A stretch of DNA of 64,000 bases from Photobacterium carnosum (GCF_002849605.1 NZ_NPIB01000019.1:24050-88049), one strand, 5' to 3'; shown: positions 36,465-48,138, counted from the stretch's first letter. Notes: generated from the letters alone by a model not told the origin. Numbers and translations are program-made.

Positions 36465-36898
36465 TTGCGCTAATTCAGCGAGTAAGTGAAGCAAGTGTTA
36501 CCGTCGACGGTAAAGTAACTGGGGCAATTGGCAATGGCTTGTTGGTATTATTAGGGGTTGAAAAAGGCGATGATGAAGCTAAAGCACGAAAGCTACGAGA
36601 TAAAGTATTGGGCTATCGAATATTCAGTGATACTGACGACAAAATGAATCTGAATGTTCAACAGGTACAAGGTAGTGTACTGGTGGTATCACAATTTACG
36701 TTGGCTGCGGATACTAAAAAAGGCATGCGTCCGGGATTTTCAACTGGGGCGGCGCCGATTGAAGCTGAACGCTTGTACCAATATTTTGTCGAACAATGTA
36801 AGGCACAGCCGATCACAACCGAAACTGGCGTGTTTGGTGCCGACATGAAGGTCGCATTGGTTAATGATGGTCCGGTGACATTTTGGTTGCAGGTCTAA
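36461..36898 (+). CDS. dtd: D-aminoacyl-tRNA deacylase
   Basis: A 145-residue homodimeric editing enzyme that hydrolyses D-aminoacyl-tRNAs (and glycyl-tRNA-Ala), preventing D-amino acids from entering proteins. The conserved [17 protein letters not shown] and the C-terminal [11 protein letters not shown] (the Gly-cisPro type loop is part of the GP motif) are intact, and the N-terminus [17 protein letters not shown] is typical. Start overlaps yihY by four bases. Confidence 0.96.
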   Translation: MIALIQRVSEASVTVDGKVTGAIGNGLLVLLGVEKGDDEAKARKLRDKVLGYRIFSDTDDKMNLNVQQVQGSVLVVSQFTLAADTKKGMRPGFSTGAAPIEAERLYQYFVEQCKAQPITTETGVFGADMKVALVNDGPVTFWLQV

Positions 36899-36958
36899 TT
36901 GGGATTGTTGCCTTGAGTATGTAATAGCTATAGACGATTAAGAGAAGAGAGGGAATGC

Positions 36959-37888
36959 ATGTTTCGATTAGTCACTCCGCAGACAGAACAGCAGTTTGCA
37001 CGTTATTATCATTTTCGGTGGCGAATGCTACGTCAACCATGGCAAATGCCGCTGGGATCAGAGCGAGATGCTTATGATGATGTCAGTGCCCATCGAATGT
37101 TAGTCGATAGCCATGATAACGTAGTGGCAATTGGGCGTTTGTATGTGACCCCTGATAATGAAGGTCAAGTGCGTTATATGGCGGTTGATGCTGCGGTGCA
37201 GCATCATGGTTTAGGTGGCATGATTTTAATGGCACTTGAGTCATTAGCTCGTTATGACGGTGCGAAACGTTTAGTTTGTAATGCCCGTGAAGCGGCGATT
37301 CCATTTTATATTAAAAATGATTTTGAGAGCCGAGGTGAGCTAAGCGATGAGCATGGTCCAATGCGGCATCAACAAATGGTTAAACAATTACCGCCGTTAA
37401 CTGATGTTGCTCGTCAGCCGCAATGGTGTCAGGAATTACAAACGTTATGGCAAAGCCAAATTCCGATCAGTGATAAAATGGGGATCAAGATTAATCAATA
37501 CACAGGCTATCGATTTGAAGTCAGTGCGTTGTTTAATGCTAACCTTAATCCGAATGAATTTATGTTTGCTGGTAGTATTTTTACCATGGCAACTTTGGCG
37601 GGTTGGGGCTTTATTTGGCTGTTACTTAAAGAACGCGGCTTACAAGGTAATATTATTTTAGTTGATAGCCACATTCGTTATTCTGCCCCTGTTACTGAAC
37701 GCCCAATAGCCGTCACCACTCTTGAAAATTTACGGGGCGATTTTGATCGTATTACTCAACAGCGAAAAGGGATGATCACTGTTGATGTTAATGTTCAATG
37801 CGGTAAAACGGTTTCATCAACGTTTACGGGGACCTATTTAGTGTTACCCGTACATGATGAGTCAACCGTTGTTACTGAGACGCCTTGA
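36959..37888 (+). CDS. yiiD: Bifunctional GNAT/thioesterase-like protein YiiD (FabY/MadA)
   Basis: A 309-residue two-domain protein. The N-terminal GNAT domain (about 1-145) has VSAHRMLVDSHDNVVAIGR and the acetyl-CoA-binding AVQHHGLGGMILMALE; the C-terminal YiiD-type hot-dog domain (about 155-300) has ANLNPNEFMFAGSIFTMATLAGWGF. E. coli YiiD (FabY) has been reported as a malonyl-ACP decarboxylase (MadA) that can feed fatty-acid initiation; I transfer this cautiously. Start ATG with GAGGG five bases upstream. The last 55 bases overlap the 3' end of the opposing AsmA-like gene. Confidence 0.88.
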   Translation: MFRLVTPQTEQQFARYYHFRWRMLRQPWQMPLGSERDAYDDVSAHRMLVDSHDNVVAIGRLYVTPDNEGQVRYMAVDAAVQHHGLGGMILMALESLARYDGAKRLVCNAREAAIPFYIKNDFESRGELSDEHGPMRHQQMVKQLPPLTDVARQPQWCQELQTLWQSQIPISDKMGIKINQYTGYRFEVSALFNANLNPNEFMFAGSIFTMATLAGWGFIWLLLKERGLQGNIILVDSHIRYSAPVTERPIAVTTLENLRGDFDRITQQRKGMITVDVNVQCGKTVSSTFTGTYLVLPVHDESTVVTETP

Positions 37889-39813
37889 GACCATTGACGG
37901 GTTAGATTTTGACAGTCAGTTGTGAGCGTAAGTTTACATTGTTGTTGGTTAGAATCAGCGAGATTCCATTGACCGTCTATGTTTAGACCAAAATTATTGC
38001 CAGTGATGGTCGATGGTGGTAATTGAATAATGCCATCTTGTGCTGTTAGTGTCAGCGGGGAGGTCGTTAGTGGTAATGATGCTGTTGTCTCTAATGTGGC
38101 GGGTAGGGGTGTTGCTGAAAAATGCGGTTGTTGCCATTGCATTAATAATTGCTGGGGAGTGATGTTTGTTAAGGCTAATTGGCGGAATGCAATATTAGCA
38201 CTGCCTGTTAAGTGAGTATTAAAATCTGCCCAATTGCTGGCATGACCGTTGAGTTTTATTTGGGTGTCCATTGCTCCCGTAAGGGGAAGTGGCAATGCTA
38301 ACCAGCGGTATAGTATTTGTGTTGGTATAGTGTCACCCATGATGGTTAATTGCCATGGTCGTTGTGGATTCTCAAGTGAAATCCGCGCGCGTGCTTTTAA
38401 CATACCATCCTTAAATGGCAGGACTAACTTATCCAGTTGCCATTGGCCAGCATTACTGTGCATGGTCGCGATGGCTTGGTTCATCACAATTTGATTGATA
38501 CTGCCAAAACCCAAATTGGCTTCAATATTACCTTGCCATAATCCCCATTGATTATTTTGTTTAAGTACAGCATCTTGCGCATCAATATCAATCCCTGTCA
38601 GTTGAAACGGTACTGCTGAGGTTGATGCTGTGATTTGGCTGTTATTAATATTGAGTTTTTTGACTACCACATCGGCGTATTGCTGTTGCCATTGTTGCCA
38701 CGTTTGTTGCCAATGTTTATTTAAAAATAATTTAATACCGCTGGCTTTTAAATCATTGATAAATAATTGTTGTGGATCCATCCAACCATCAACGCGAACA
38801 ATTCCATCCATAATATGTGCAGACATACCATGATTAATAATTTGTTGAGGTATAAATTGTAGTTCTGCTTGAGGTTGTTCTAGATTGATTTGATGCCATT
38901 TTGCGTGGCTGGCACTGAAAGATAAGTGACTGTTTTGTTGCTGCCAATAGTTTTGCGGCCACTGCCAATTCTCTAATGATAAATTAATACCATCAGCACT
39001 CCATTGTGGTAATTCAATACTGCTATTAACCACATCTAAGCGTTTTAATATAATGGATTTTAAAGGGGCGATACGTTGTGTAAATTGCTGCCGCCAGATA
39101 TTGAATAGCTGTTGATCTTGTAATTGAAATTGACTGACGGTGAGTTGATCGATAGTTAAATTGTTATTATTAAGCTGTGCTTGGGCGGTGATTGTTGCGT
39201 GGTGCCAGTTGGCAGAAATACCACTAAATTGCCATTGTTGAGCTTGCTTATCAGCATTGATCAGCAGTTGTTGTAATTGTAGTTGATGCCATTTAATGCT
39301 GGTGGCACTCATTTGTAAGCTACCATTAAAACTTTGCCACCATGGTGTATTGTCTGTTGGTGTTTGCCAATTATCCATTTGGATTATGCCGTGTTTAATC
39401 ACAAGTTGTGACGTATGAATATTGGTATTATTGAGTACTAATCGCTTAATAGTTAAGGATGGTAATTGGCTAAATAATGGCATCTTAGTGGGCGTAATAT
39501 TATTAATTTGAACGCCGTCAAAGATGAGTTTTCGGGTGGTTAAGCTTGGCTTTGATAACCATAATTGAATGCTGTCAGCGCGAACGATTACTTGTTGGTG
39601 TTGTGTGATTTCAGCATGTTCGAATTTGATTTGATAAGGTGTTCGAATATCGTAATCAATTTTTTTCGCAAACACTTGGTAAGGCGATACTTGGGCGAGA
39701 ATAAAATTAATTACAGGCTCATTATAACGTGTATGTAATAACCCTATCAGCGTTGCCAGGCTAATCACGACGATTAAGGCAAGAATGAGCAGTGACTTGC
39801 TAAAGAATCGCAT
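37834..39813 (-). CDS. AsmA-family envelope protein
   Basis: A 659-residue protein with one N-terminal membrane helix (about 5-27) and a long periplasmic part rich in beta strands and in Gln and Trp. AsmA-like proteins are thought to bridge inner and outer membranes and carry phospholipids. Visible family traits are TPYQIKFEHAEI near residue 60 and the C-terminal AsmA_2-like region (GAMDTQIKLNGHASNWADFNTHLTGSANIAF). It is shorter than TamB or YhdP and close to AsmA in size. ATG with AGGAA upstream. Its 3' end overlaps yiiD on the other strand. Paralogue identity is not certain. Confidence 0.82.
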   Translation of the reverse strand: MRFFSKSLLILALIVVISLATLIGLLHTRYNEPVINFILAQVSPYQVFAKKIDYDIRTPYQIKFEHAEITQHQQVIVRADSIQLWLSKPSLTTRKLIFDGVQINNITPTKMPLFSQLPSLTIKRLVLNNTNIHTSQLVIKHGIIQMDNWQTPTDNTPWWQSFNGSLQMSATSIKWHQLQLQQLLINADKQAQQWQFSGISANWHHATITAQAQLNNNNLTIDQLTVSQFQLQDQQLFNIWRQQFTQRIAPLKSIILKRLDVVNSSIELPQWSADGINLSLENWQWPQNYWQQQNSHLSFSASHAKWHQINLEQPQAELQFIPQQIINHGMSAHIMDGIVRVDGWMDPQQLFINDLKASGIKLFLNKHWQQTWQQWQQQYADVVVKKLNINNSQITASTSAVPFQLTGIDIDAQDAVLKQNNQWGLWQGNIEANLGFGSINQIVMNQAIATMHSNAGQWQLDKLVLPFKDGMLKARARISLENPQRPWQLTIMGDTIPTQILYRWLALPLPLTGAMDTQIKLNGHASNWADFNTHLTGSANIAFRQLALTNITPQQLLMQWQQPHFSATPLPATLETTASLPLTTSPLTLTAQDGIIQLPPSTITGNNFGLNIDGQWNLADSNQQQCKLTLTTDCQNLTRQWSQGVSVTTVDSSCTGNTK

Positions 39814-39929
39814 AATATTTCCTCGTAAGCTGAAAGCGTAATATCAATATAATGGCTTATTGAGGGTGAGATAAAAACATATTTTTAGCAAGGTTTTTGG
39901 TTAGTGCGTTAATTGGGGAATCTTGATAT

Positions 39930-39963
39930 AAAATAAAAACAGCCCCTAATTAAAGAGGCTGTT
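39930..39963 (-). terminator. pckA terminator
   Basis: On the minus strand AACAGCC and GGCTGTT pair and are followed by TTTATTTT, 27 bases after the pckA stop. Confidence 0.8.
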
Positions 39964-39989
39964 AACGGATAATTCAATGAGGCGTTAAA

Positions 39990-41621
39990 TTAACCGAGTT
40001 GTGGACCTGCAGTGACTAACTGTTGGCCTTCTTGAGTATCAGTGTACTTATCAAAGTTAGTAATAAAGCGATGAGCCAAATCTTCAGCCTTGCTTTGCCA
40101 CTGTAGTGGATCAGTGTAAGTGTCACGTGGATCAAGAATTGTTGGATCAACACCAGCTAATGATGTTGGAACCGTTAGATTAAAGATTGGAATTTGTTTG
40201 GTATTTGCTTTATCAATTGAGCCATCAAGGATTGCATCAATGATTGCACGTGTATCTTGAATTGAAATACGCTTACCTGTGCCGTTCCAACCTGTGTTTA
40301 CCAAGTAAGCTTCAGCGCCTGCGGCTTCCATACGCTTAACTAACACTTCTGCATATTGAGTTGGGTGTAAGGTTAAGAATGCATTACCAAAACAGGCTGA
40401 GAACGTTGGTGTCGGTTCAGTAATACCACGCTCAGTACCGGCTAACTTAGCCGTAAAGCCAGAAAGGAAATGGTACTTTGTTTGCTCTGGGGTTAATTTT
40501 GAAACTGGCGGTAATACGCCAAAAGCATCTGCTGATAAGAAGATCACTTTATTGGCATGGCCGCCTTTTGATACTGGCTTAACAATGTTTTCGATATGAT
40601 AAATAGGGTAAGAAACACGGGTGTTTTCAGTTTTTGAATTATCATCAAAATCAATGGCACCATTATTGCGTACTGTCACGTTTTCTAATAGTGCATCACG
40701 ACGAATAGCATTGTAGATATCAGGTTCAGCTTCTTTTGATAGGTTGATGGTTTTTGCATAGCAACCACCTTCAAAGTTAAACACGCCATTGTCATCCCAA
40801 CCGTGCTCATCATCACCAATTAATGCGCGCTTAGGATCTGTTGATAAAGTTGTTTTACCTGTACCAGAAAGGCCAAAGAATACTGCAACATCTCCGTCTT
40901 TACTCATATTGGCTGAACAGTGCATTGATGCAATGCCTTGCAGTGGTAAGAAGTAGTTCATCATTGCGAACATACCTTTCTTCATTTCACCGCCGTACCA
41001 TGTACCACCAATGAGTTGCATTTTTTCGCTAAGATTGAAAACAGTGAAGTTTTCAGAATTCATGCCGTGCTCTTGCCACTTAGGGTTAGTGCACTTTGAA
41101 CCATTCATGATCACAAAATCAGGTTCAAAATTTTCAAGCTCTGCTTCTGTTGGGCGAATGAACATGTTTTTCACAAAATGCGCTTGCCATGCAACTTCAG
41201 TGATGACACGAATACAAAGACGTGTATCAGGGTTAGCACCACAATAACCATCAACAATAAAAAGACGTTTGTTTGATAGCTGGTTAGTGACTAATTCTTT
41301 AAGCTCTAACCATGCTGTTTGTGTTAGGGCTTTATTGTCATTCTTACCTTGATCTGACCACCACAACGTATCTTTGGTAGTGTTGTCACGCACAATAAAT
41401 TTATCTTGTGGTGAACGACCCGTAAAAATACCGGTATCAACAGATACGGCACCTAGCTCAGTAACTATACCGCGCTCGTAACCCTCAAGTTCTGGTTTAG
41501 TTTCTTCATTAAAAAGAACTTCGTAAGATGGGTTACGAATAACATCTGTAACATTGGTAATACCGTATAGGGATAAATCCATGTTGTTTGCAACCTTATT
41601 ATCGACACGTGTAGTGATCAT
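39990..41621 (-). CDS. pckA: Phosphoenolpyruvate carboxykinase (ATP)
   Basis: A 543-residue gluconeogenic enzyme that converts oxaloacetate and ATP to phosphoenolpyruvate and CO2. Walker A is [11 protein letters not shown], the kinase-2 metal site is [10 protein letters not shown], and the substrate and metal-binding [22 protein letters not shown] and [11 protein letters not shown] are present; the C-terminal [10 protein letters not shown] is intact. The frame extends to a TTG at 41657, but the ATG at 41621 with TAGGAG seven bases upstream gives the family N-terminus. Upstream genes hslO and hslR are the usual vibrio neighbours. Confidence 0.98.
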   Translation of the reverse strand: MITTRVDNKVANNMDLSLYGITNVTDVIRNPSYEVLFNEETKPELEGYERGIVTELGAVSVDTGIFTGRSPQDKFIVRDNTTKDTLWWSDQGKNDNKALTQTAWLELKELVTNQLSNKRLFIVDGYCGANPDTRLCIRVITEVAWQAHFVKNMFIRPTEAELENFEPDFVIMNGSKCTNPKWQEHGMNSENFTVFNLSEKMQLIGGTWYGGEMKKGMFAMMNYFLPLQGIASMHCSANMSKDGDVAVFFGLSGTGKTTLSTDPKRALIGDDEHGWDDNGVFNFEGGCYAKTINLSKEAEPDIYNAIRRDALLENVTVRNNGAIDFDDNSKTENTRVSYPIYHIENIVKPVSKGGHANKVIFLSADAFGVLPPVSKLTPEQTKYHFLSGFTAKLAGTERGITEPTPTFSACFGNAFLTLHPTQYAEVLVKRMEAAGAEAYLVNTGWNGTGKRISIQDTRAIIDAILDGSIDKANTKQIPIFNLTVPTSLAGVDPTILDPRDTYTDPLQWQSKAEDLAHRFITNFDKYTDTQEGQQLVTAGPQLG

Positions 41622-41904
41622 TGGTGCTCCTAGGGTAAGATGTTGTATAACTACCAATCATGCTAACAACCCTAAATTGCTAAATCAGGGACGGTCATCA
41701 AAAAACCAACCATCAGTATGTTAATTTTAGGTAAAAATATCGAAATCGCGAGTGGTTTTATTTTGCGTAAATGTTAATTTTTATTTGTTGTGATAGTGGT
41801 CGATATTTACTCGGCAAGGTTGCAAAAAACACACAATTAAAGTTGAAATATAAACGCATATACGTTGTGGCGATGGTGAATGATATAAAACGTGAAAATT
41901 AAGC
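41622..41904. other. pckA upstream region without recognised elements
   Basis: The spacer carries the pckA promoter on the minus strand. I see no clear -10/-35 pair, CRP site or ORF with a ribosome site. The stretch 41700-41830 is AT-rich. Confidence 0.5.
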
Positions 41905-41935
41905 AAAAAAAAACCGACATTAATTTGCCGGTTTT
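41905..41935 (-). terminator. hslO terminator
   Basis: On the minus strand AACCG and CGGTT arms enclose a loop and are followed by T9, about 20 bases after the hslO stop. Confidence 0.78.
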
Positions 41936-41954
41936 AAAAAGAGTGGAATAGATG

Positions 41955-42833
41955 TTAGTGAATTTGATCGCTATCAGCAGGATTCGCATTATTGTCACGT
42001 AGCGCTGCAACGTCAATACTATCAAAATCGTAACTAGTACCACAGTAATCACAATGCAGTGATACTTTGCCATCTTCAGCAATCATATTATCAATTTCTT
42101 GAGGTTGAACACTCATGATGGCAGCTGCACTACGCTCACGAGAACAACCACATTCAAAACTAACAGGTTGTGCTTCAAATAACTGTACTTGTTCTTGGTG
42201 GTAAAGACGATACAGCACATCTTGTGCTTCTAGCGTAAATAGCTCTTCATCTTTAACGGTTTCAGTTAGCGCTTCTAAATGCTCAAAATCGCCTTCCGTA
42301 CCTGTACCATCAGGCATGATTTGTAATAACATTCCCGCAGCTTTTACTTGGCCGTCAATTTCACCAGTACGTAACCAGATGCGGGTTTTTAATTGCTCTG
42401 AATTTTTAAAATAACTTTCAAGACATTCAGCCAATGTATCGCCATCAAGACCAACAACACCTTGGTAGCGCTCACCTTTGATTGGCGTAATGGTGATCAC
42501 CATGTGACCTTTGCCCATTAAGTCATGAATGCTACCGGCTTCGATATCACCGTTCCAACGTGCAACGCCACGTAATTGTTGGTTATGATCGCCATTGATA
42601 ACCGCTAAGCTTACCGGACCATCACCTTGGACTTGAACAGTAATAGAACCTTCAAATTTTAAGGTTGCAGTTAATAGGCTGGTTGCTACTAATAATTCAC
42701 CTAGTAATGTTACTACTGGTGCTGGGTAGTTTTTATCCGCAATAATTTGTTGGTAAGTTTGACCTACCTGTACTAATTCACCGCGAACTGCTGCGCCGTC
42801 AAAAAGGTAACGGTTTAAACTATCGTTTGTCAT
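41955..42833 (-). CDS. hslO: Redox-regulated chaperone Hsp33
   Basis: A 292-residue holdase chaperone activated by oxidation in the cytoplasm. The C-terminal zinc-binding switch has all four cysteines: CGCSRER and CDYCG, about 29 residues apart. The N-terminal domain carries the family stretches [20 protein letters not shown] and [16 protein letters not shown] at 42833 with GGAGA upstream. It lies downstream of hslR in the same orientation, with 150 bases between them, matching the heat-shock hslRO pairing. Confidence 0.97.
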   Translation of the reverse strand: MTNDSLNRYLFDGAAVRGELVQVGQTYQQIIADKNYPAPVVTLLGELLVATSLLTATLKFEGSITVQVQGDGPVSLAVINGDHNQQLRGVARWNGDIEAGSIHDLMGKGHMVITITPIKGERYQGVVGLDGDTLAECLESYFKNSEQLKTRIWLRTGEIDGQVKAAGMLLQIMPDGTGTEGDFEHLEALTETVKDEELFTLEAQDVLYRLYHQEQVQLFEAQPVSFECGCSRERSAAAIMSVQPQEIDNMIAEDGKVSLHCDYCGTSYDFDSIDVAALRDNNANPADSDQIH

Positions 42834-42987
42834 GAGTATGTATTCTCCAGCTATAGAGCCAACCCAGTAAAGGGATAAAATGGACTGTAATTACTTTATG
42901 GTCAACGCCGCAACCAAGGCGGGTTAAACCGTTGCAATAAAGCACTCACTGTTGAAATTATAATTTACTAGGTTAGCACTGAGTTAT

Positions 42988-43398
42988 TTATTCAGATGCG
43001 TTAATATTTTTGAATCGCATAATGTCGCGGCGTTGCTTTTTATCCGGTCGTTTTTCTGGACTTGGATTGTCATAAGCATTGAGTTTGCGCATTTTTGCTG
43101 TCTGTTCGCGGGCTGTAATACTTTCAGCCGTTTCTCGATAGAGCAGTTGTGCTTCTGGTGCGCCACGGCGGCAGTCAGAAACTTGTTCAATGATGATTAT
43201 TTTCTCATCGTTACTCTGCCGTAATTTAACCGTTGCGCCAAGCTCAATAATTTTACTTGGTTTTGACCGTTGACCATTGTACTGCACTTTACCGCCGTCA
43301 ATCATCGCGCGAGCAATTGAACGTGTTTTGTAAAAGCGGGCAGCCCATAACCATTTATCAAGACGAACCTGTTTAATATTCGAGGTGTTTTGACCCAT
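42988..43398 (-). CDS. hslR: Ribosome-associated heat-shock protein Hsp15
   Basis: A 136-residue S4-domain RNA-binding protein that binds stalled 50S subunits carrying nascent chains and helps recycle them. The S4 motif VRLDKWLWAARFYKTRSIARAMIDGGKVQYNG occupies residues about 12-45; the C-terminal tail is very basic (PDKKQRRDIMRFK). A GTG directly precedes the ATG at 43398; the ATG has AAGG seven bases upstream and is preferred. Divergent from the gsp operon by about 270 bases. Confidence 0.94.
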   Translation of the reverse strand: MGQNTSNIKQVRLDKWLWAARFYKTRSIARAMIDGGKVQYNGQRSKPSKIIELGATVKLRQSNDEKIIIIEQVSDCRRGAPEAQLLYRETAESITAREQTAKMRKLNAYDNPSPEKRPDKKQRRDIMRFKNINASE

Positions 43399-43670
43399 CA
43401 CGGTGCCTTTATTTGCTGAAACGATAAATTATCACATTTTACGAATAACATCAGTAATGTGACTATTTATTATAAATGGTGATATTAGCCGAGGATTTCA
43501 ATCACAGTGTCATAATTTATTACAAAAAATCATTAAATTCTTAGATACTATGGTGTTTTGTGTGGATTATTAAATAGTATTTCAGTGATGAACAGGCGAT
43601 CATAGTCAGTTTAATTTCTATGTACGATTGCAGTGCACTTATTTGTTTAATGGTTCTTGGTATTTTAACA

Positions 43671-44567
43671 ATGGATTTCACTATGCTTGCTTCAAAGTGG
43701 TTTGCTATTGCAGCAACCAAATGTCCGTTATCATTACAATCAGTTACACGTATTTTGACTTGTTTTTTTGTGGTGATATTAGCTTGGGTTGTGGGACGTT
43801 TAGTGTGGTCTATTGTTGAACCCACCCCTGCTGTTGCTCGCTGGCAACCTCTTGCAGTAACCGTGAATACCTCTCAGCAACAATTACCCGTTAATGAATT
43901 ATTAAGCCTGAATTTATTTGGTCGTTATCAGGAAAATTCTGCCCCTATTTTGACTAAGCCCGTTAAACAAGACGCACCGCAAACTCAATTACGATTAACG
44001 TTAGTGGGTGTGGTGGCTAATTCAACGCCATCAAAAGCATTAGCTGTGGTGACTAATAACGGTAAACAAAATACTTACGGTATTAACGAAGTTATTGATA
44101 ATACCCGCGCCACCTTAATCGCGGTGTATAACGATCGGGTTATTATTCGTAATAATGGTCGTGATGAAACCTTAATGCTTGAAGGCTTAAAATTTACTAA
44201 ACCATCAGTAACGGCGGCTGAATCTCAACGTAATACTGTTCAAACTAATAGTAATACGGCTGAACTTGCCAAAATTAAACAAGAAATTTTATCAGAGCCA
44301 CAAACCTTATTTAGCTATATCCGTTTATCTCAGGTAAAAAAAGATGGCCAAATTGAAGGCTATCGTGTCAATCCGGGTAAAAATAGAATTTTATTTGATC
44401 AGGTTGGTCTTAAAGCCAATGATCTTGCAGTGAGTATTAATGGTAATAGCCTTACCAATCCTGCAATTATGGCCAAACTTTGGGGTGAGTTGTCTTCAGC
44501 CACTGATTTTACACTGACGGTTGAGCGTAACGGTCAGTTACATGATATCCACATTGAGCTGCAATAA
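43671..44567 (+). CDS. gspC: Type II secretion inner-membrane protein GspC (EpsC)
   Basis: A 298-residue bitopic inner-membrane protein that links the assembly platform to the GspD secretin. A short cytoplasmic N-terminus is followed by one membrane helix (about 28-48). The periplasmic HR domain has LRLTLVGVVANSTPSKALAVV and YGINEVID, then RDETLMLEGL. A PDZ domain lies at the end (YRVNPGKNRILFDQVGLKANDLAVSINGNSL). Closely resembles Vibrio EpsC. Start uncertain: ATGs at 43620, 43671 and 43683 are in frame and none has a strong ribosome site; 43671 gives a length nearest the family. Confidence 0.93.
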   Translation: MDFTMLASKWFAIAATKCPLSLQSVTRILTCFFVVILAWVVGRLVWSIVEPTPAVARWQPLAVTVNTSQQQLPVNELLSLNLFGRYQENSAPILTKPVKQDAPQTQLRLTLVGVVANSTPSKALAVVTNNGKQNTYGINEVIDNTRATLIAVYNDRVIIRNNGRDETLMLEGLKFTKPSVTAAESQRNTVQTNSNTAELAKIKQEILSEPQTLFSYIRLSQVKKDGQIEGYRVNPGKNRILFDQVGLKANDLAVSINGNSLTNPAIMAKLWGELSSATDFTLTVERNGQLHDIHIELQ

Positions 44568-44617
44568 CACCTTAGTGCTTAGCTTGAAATGAATATGCAA
44601 TAAAGCAGGAGTTTTTT

Positions 44618-46636
44618 GTGAAAAAATGGATGGGTAAAAGTGCCCTATTGTTAGCCAGTAGCTTGTTCTGTAGTCAAGCAATGGCTGATGAATTAAGTGC
44701 CAACTTTAAAGGGACTGATATTCAAGAGTTCATTAATATTGTCGGTCGCACGCTACATAAAACGATCATTATCGATCCTGCTGTGCGCGGGCAAGTGAAT
44801 GTGCGTAGTTATGATTTATTGAACGAAGAGCAATATTACCGTTTCTTCCTGAATGTGCTTGATGTCTATGGTTATGCTGTTGTGACGATGGAAGATGGCA
44901 TCATGAAAGTTATTCGTGACAAAGATGCCAAAACAGCGGCGATTCCTGTAGTTGATGCTAATGACAAAAACATTCCTGGTGATGCGGTTGTTACTCGCGT
45001 CATTGCTGTTAAAAATGTTTCAGTGCGTGAGTTATCACCCTTATTACGCCAGCTTAATGATAACGCAGGTGCAGGTAATGTTGTTCATTATGATCCCGCC
45101 AATATCATTATGATCACCGGCCGTGCTGCGGTAGTAAACCGATTAGCAGAAATCATTGAACGTGTTGACCGCGCAGGAAATAAAGATGTGACCGTGGTGT
45201 CGCTTAATAATGCGTCGGCATCAGAAATGGTACGTATTATTGATTCATTGAATAAAAGTGCTGAAGCATCATCAACCCCAGGCTTTCTTATTCCTAAAGC
45301 GGTTGCCGATGAACGCACTAACGCTGTATTAATTTCTGGCGATCCTAAAGTCCGTGAGCGCTTAAAAAACCTGATTCATCGTTTGGATAAAGAGATGGCT
45401 GTTAGTGGTAATAGCCGTGTATTTTATCTTAAATATGCCAAAGCAGAAGATTTAGTCGATGTCCTAAAAGGGGTCTCTGAAAATGTTCAAGCCTCGACCA
45501 AAGGCAATTCAGGTCAAGGTCAGAGCGCAACTAAAGACGATGTCATGATCTCCGCGCATGCACCAACAAACTCATTAATTATCTCAGCACCTGCTGATGT
45601 AATGAAACGCTTAGAATCGATTATTGCTCAGCTCGATATTCGTCGTGCGCAAGTTCACATTGAAGCGATGATTGTTGAAGTTCAAGAAGGCGAAGGGGTC
45701 GACTTTGGTGTTCAGTGGGGCTCTGAAGATGGCGGTGTGGTTCAGTTTGGTAACAGTAGTGCACCGATTGGTGGATTATTATCTGCACAAGAAGCAGGTA
45801 AAGATACCACCACAACGGAAACGCGTTACGATTCTGACGGCAAACCTTATACGTATCAAACGACTGAAAGTGGTGATTTAGCACCAATGGCTACCTTCCT
45901 TGGTGGTGTTAAAGGCGCAGCGGCTGCAATTGCGTTAGGGGATTGGACGGCATTGGTGACGGCGGTGCAATCGAACCGTAATGTTAACGTGCTTTCAACT
46001 CCGAACATTACCGTGCTTGATAATCAAGAAGCTAACTTGTCTGTTGGTCAAGAAGTCCCTGTTACTACTGGCTCGCAAACGGGTTCAAATAACGATAACC
46101 CGTTTACTACCGTTGAACGTAAAGATGTCGGTATTCAACTAAAAGTCACGCCACAAATTAACGAAGGTGACTCAGTACAAATGAAAATCGAGCAAGTCGT
46201 CTCGCAAGTTGCTGATGCTAATGGCGCGGTTGATATTCGGTTTGATAAGCGAGAGCTAACGACGTCAGTGATAGTTAAAGACGGTAACATGATTGCACTT
46301 GGTGGTTTGATGCAAGAGAAAACGCTTGAGTCTGAGCAAAAAGTGCCGATCTTAGGTGATATTCCAGTATTGGGAGCGCTATTCCGTTCGACCAATAACC
46401 AAACTGAAAAAACGAACTTGATGATCTTCATTCGTCCAACGATTTTACGTGATGGAATGAGTGCCGATGGTATGACGCAGCGTAAATATAACTATATTCG
46501 TGCTCAACAGTTGTACCAAGCAGATAAAGGCATGCGTTTAATGGATGTTGAAATGCCTGTTATTCCAAAATATGGTGATGATATGGCGCTACCAGCAGAA
46601 GTACGTGCATTTGTATCGCAGTTGGAGAAACACTAA
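44618..46636 (+). CDS. gspD: Type II secretion outer-membrane secretin GspD (EpsD)
   Basis: A 672-residue precursor of the multimeric outer-membrane channel. A signal peptide ends near AMA-D24. The periplasmic N0 domain starts [20 protein letters not shown], followed by N1-N3 repeats and the secretin beta-barrel domain ([27 protein letters not shown] and the end [13 protein letters not shown]). Start is GTG at 44618 with AGGAG six bases upstream. The stop overlaps the gspE start by one base. Confidence 0.97.
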   Translation: MKKWMGKSALLLASSLFCSQAMADELSANFKGTDIQEFINIVGRTLHKTIIIDPAVRGQVNVRSYDLLNEEQYYRFFLNVLDVYGYAVVTMEDGIMKVIRDKDAKTAAIPVVDANDKNIPGDAVVTRVIAVKNVSVRELSPLLRQLNDNAGAGNVVHYDPANIIMITGRAAVVNRLAEIIERVDRAGNKDVTVVSLNNASASEMVRIIDSLNKSAEASSTPGFLIPKAVADERTNAVLISGDPKVRERLKNLIHRLDKEMAVSGNSRVFYLKYAKAEDLVDVLKGVSENVQASTKGNSGQGQSATKDDVMISAHAPTNSLIISAPADVMKRLESIIAQLDIRRAQVHIEAMIVEVQEGEGVDFGVQWGSEDGGVVQFGNSSAPIGGLLSAQEAGKDTTTTETRYDSDGKPYTYQTTESGDLAPMATFLGGVKGAAAAIALGDWTALVTAVQSNRNVNVLSTPNITVLDNQEANLSVGQEVPVTTGSQTGSNNDNPFTTVERKDVGIQLKVTPQINEGDSVQMKIEQVVSQVADANGAVDIRFDKRELTTSVIVKDGNMIALGGLMQEKTLESEQKVPILGDIPVLGALFRSTNNQTEKTNLMIFIRPTILRDGMSADGMTQRKYNYIRAQQLYQADKGMRLMDVEMPVIPKYGDDMALPAEVRAFVSQLEKH

Positions 46637-48138
46637 TGGCAGATGCGTCTTTGGCGTTAGAAACCGCAGTCTTATTCCGATTGCCGTTTTCTTTTGCTAA
46701 GCGCCATCATGTGGTGATTGAAGCCAATCAACAAGGATGGCAGTTATATTATTGCGGTCAATTATCAGCAATCGTGTTAGCAGAAGTACGGCGGGTTGTT
46801 GGTGAGGGCTTTTACCCAGTTGCGCTATCAGAGTCGCAATTTGAGCAAAAGCTGACTGATGCTTATCAACGTGATTCGTCAGAAGCGCGCCAGTTAATGG
46901 AAGACTTAGGTTCTGACAGCGATGACTTTTTCTCGTTAGCGGAAGATCTGCCTGAAACGGAAGATTTGCTTGAGTCGGAAGATGATGCGCCAATCATTAA
47001 ATTGATCAATGCGATGCTTGCAGAAGCGATCAAAGAAGGGGCGTCTGATATTCATATCGAAACCTTTGAGAAAATATTATCGATTCGTTTTCGTGTCGAC
47101 GGTATGTTGCGTGAAGTATTACAACCCAGCCGTAAGTTAGCGCCGTTGTTAGTGTCGCGTATTAAAGTAATGGCGAAGTTGGATATTGCTGAAAAACGGA
47201 TCCCACAAGATGGCCGTATTTCATTACGTATCGGTGGCCGTGCGGTAGATGTGCGGGTTTCAACTATGCCATCATCACATGGCGAACGGGTGGTTCTGCG
47301 TTTATTAGATAAAAATGCCACTCGCCTCGATTTACACAGTTTAGGTATGACAGCGACTAACCATCAGTTATTCCGCAAGATCATTGATCGTCCTCATGGG
47401 ATTATTCTGGTAACGGGCCCTACGGGTTCAGGTAAATCAACCACGTTGTATGCTGGCTTACAAGAGCTAAATAGTGTTGAACGTAATATTTTAACCGTTG
47501 AAGATCCGATTGAATTTGATATCGATGGTATCGGCCAAACTCAAGTAAACAGTAAAGTTGATATGACCTTTGCACGTGGTTTGCGAGCCATTCTACGTCA
47601 AGATCCTGATGTGGTAATGATTGGTGAGATCCGTGATTTAGAAACCGCAGCGATTGCAGTTCAAGCGTCATTAACAGGTCATATGGTGTTATCAACCCTC
47701 CATACTAATACCGCTGTTGGTGCGATCACCCGTTTGCGAGATATGGGAATCGAACCTTTCTTGGTGTCATCATCATTGCTGGGTGTGTTGGCGCAACGTT
47801 TAGTACGTACCTTATGTGCTGAATGTCGCCAACCTTATGATGCAGATACCGAACAGAAGAAACTGTTTAAGTTAACTGCAACAGATAGCCTGACTCTGTA
47901 TCGCCCTTGCGGGTGTGATAAATGTAATTTTAAAGGCTATCGTGGTCGTACGGGTATTCACGAGCTTTTACAGGTAGATGAACGTATACAAGAGTTGATT
48001 CATGCGGAAGCGGGTGAACTAGCCCTTGAAAAATATGTCCGTCAAACAACACCAAGTATTCGTGATGACGGCTTAGATAAAGTGCGCCAAGGGATCACCA
48101 CCCTTGAAGAAGTGATGCGCGTGACGAAGGAAAGCTAA
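46636..48138 (+). CDS. gspE: Type II secretion ATPase GspE (EpsE)
   Basis: A 500-residue cytoplasmic hexameric ATPase that powers pseudopilus assembly. The N-terminal domain binds GspL. Walker A is GPTGSGKST (261-269), the Asp and His boxes follow ([27 protein letters not shown]), and Walker B is [12 protein letters not shown]. The tetracysteine zinc site CAEC...CGCDKC near 395-430 is intact. One-base overlaps with gspD and gspF. Confidence 0.98.
   Translation: MADASLALETAVLFRLPFSFAKRHHVVIEANQQGWQLYYCGQLSAIVLAEVRRVVGEGFYPVALSESQFEQKLTDAYQRDSSEARQLMEDLGSDSDDFFSLAEDLPETEDLLESEDDAPIIKLINAMLAEAIKEGASDIHIETFEKILSIRFRVDGMLREVLQPSRKLAPLLVSRIKVMAKLDIAEKRIPQDGRISLRIGGRAVDVRVSTMPSSHGERVVLRLLDKNATRLDLHSLGMTATNHQLFRKIIDRPHGIILVTGPTGSGKSTTLYAGLQELNSVERNILTVEDPIEFDIDGIGQTQVNSKVDMTFARGLRAILRQDPDVVMIGEIRDLETAAIAVQASLTGHMVLSTLHTNTAVGAITRLRDMGIEPFLVSSSLLGVLAQRLVRTLCAECRQPYDADTEQKKLFKLTATDSLTLYRPCGCDKCNFKGYRGRTGIHELLQVDERIQELIHAEAGELALEKYVRQTTPSIRDDGLDKVRQGITTLEEVMRVTKES

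Noticed and set aside
41837..42082. 81-residue minus-strand ORF at the end of hslO
   Set aside because: Alternative frame through the Hsp33 zinc-binding region and the hslO terminator.
43541..43825. 94-residue minus-strand ORF over the start of gspC
   Set aside because: Shadow of the gspC frame and its upstream region; composition and start are unconvincing.
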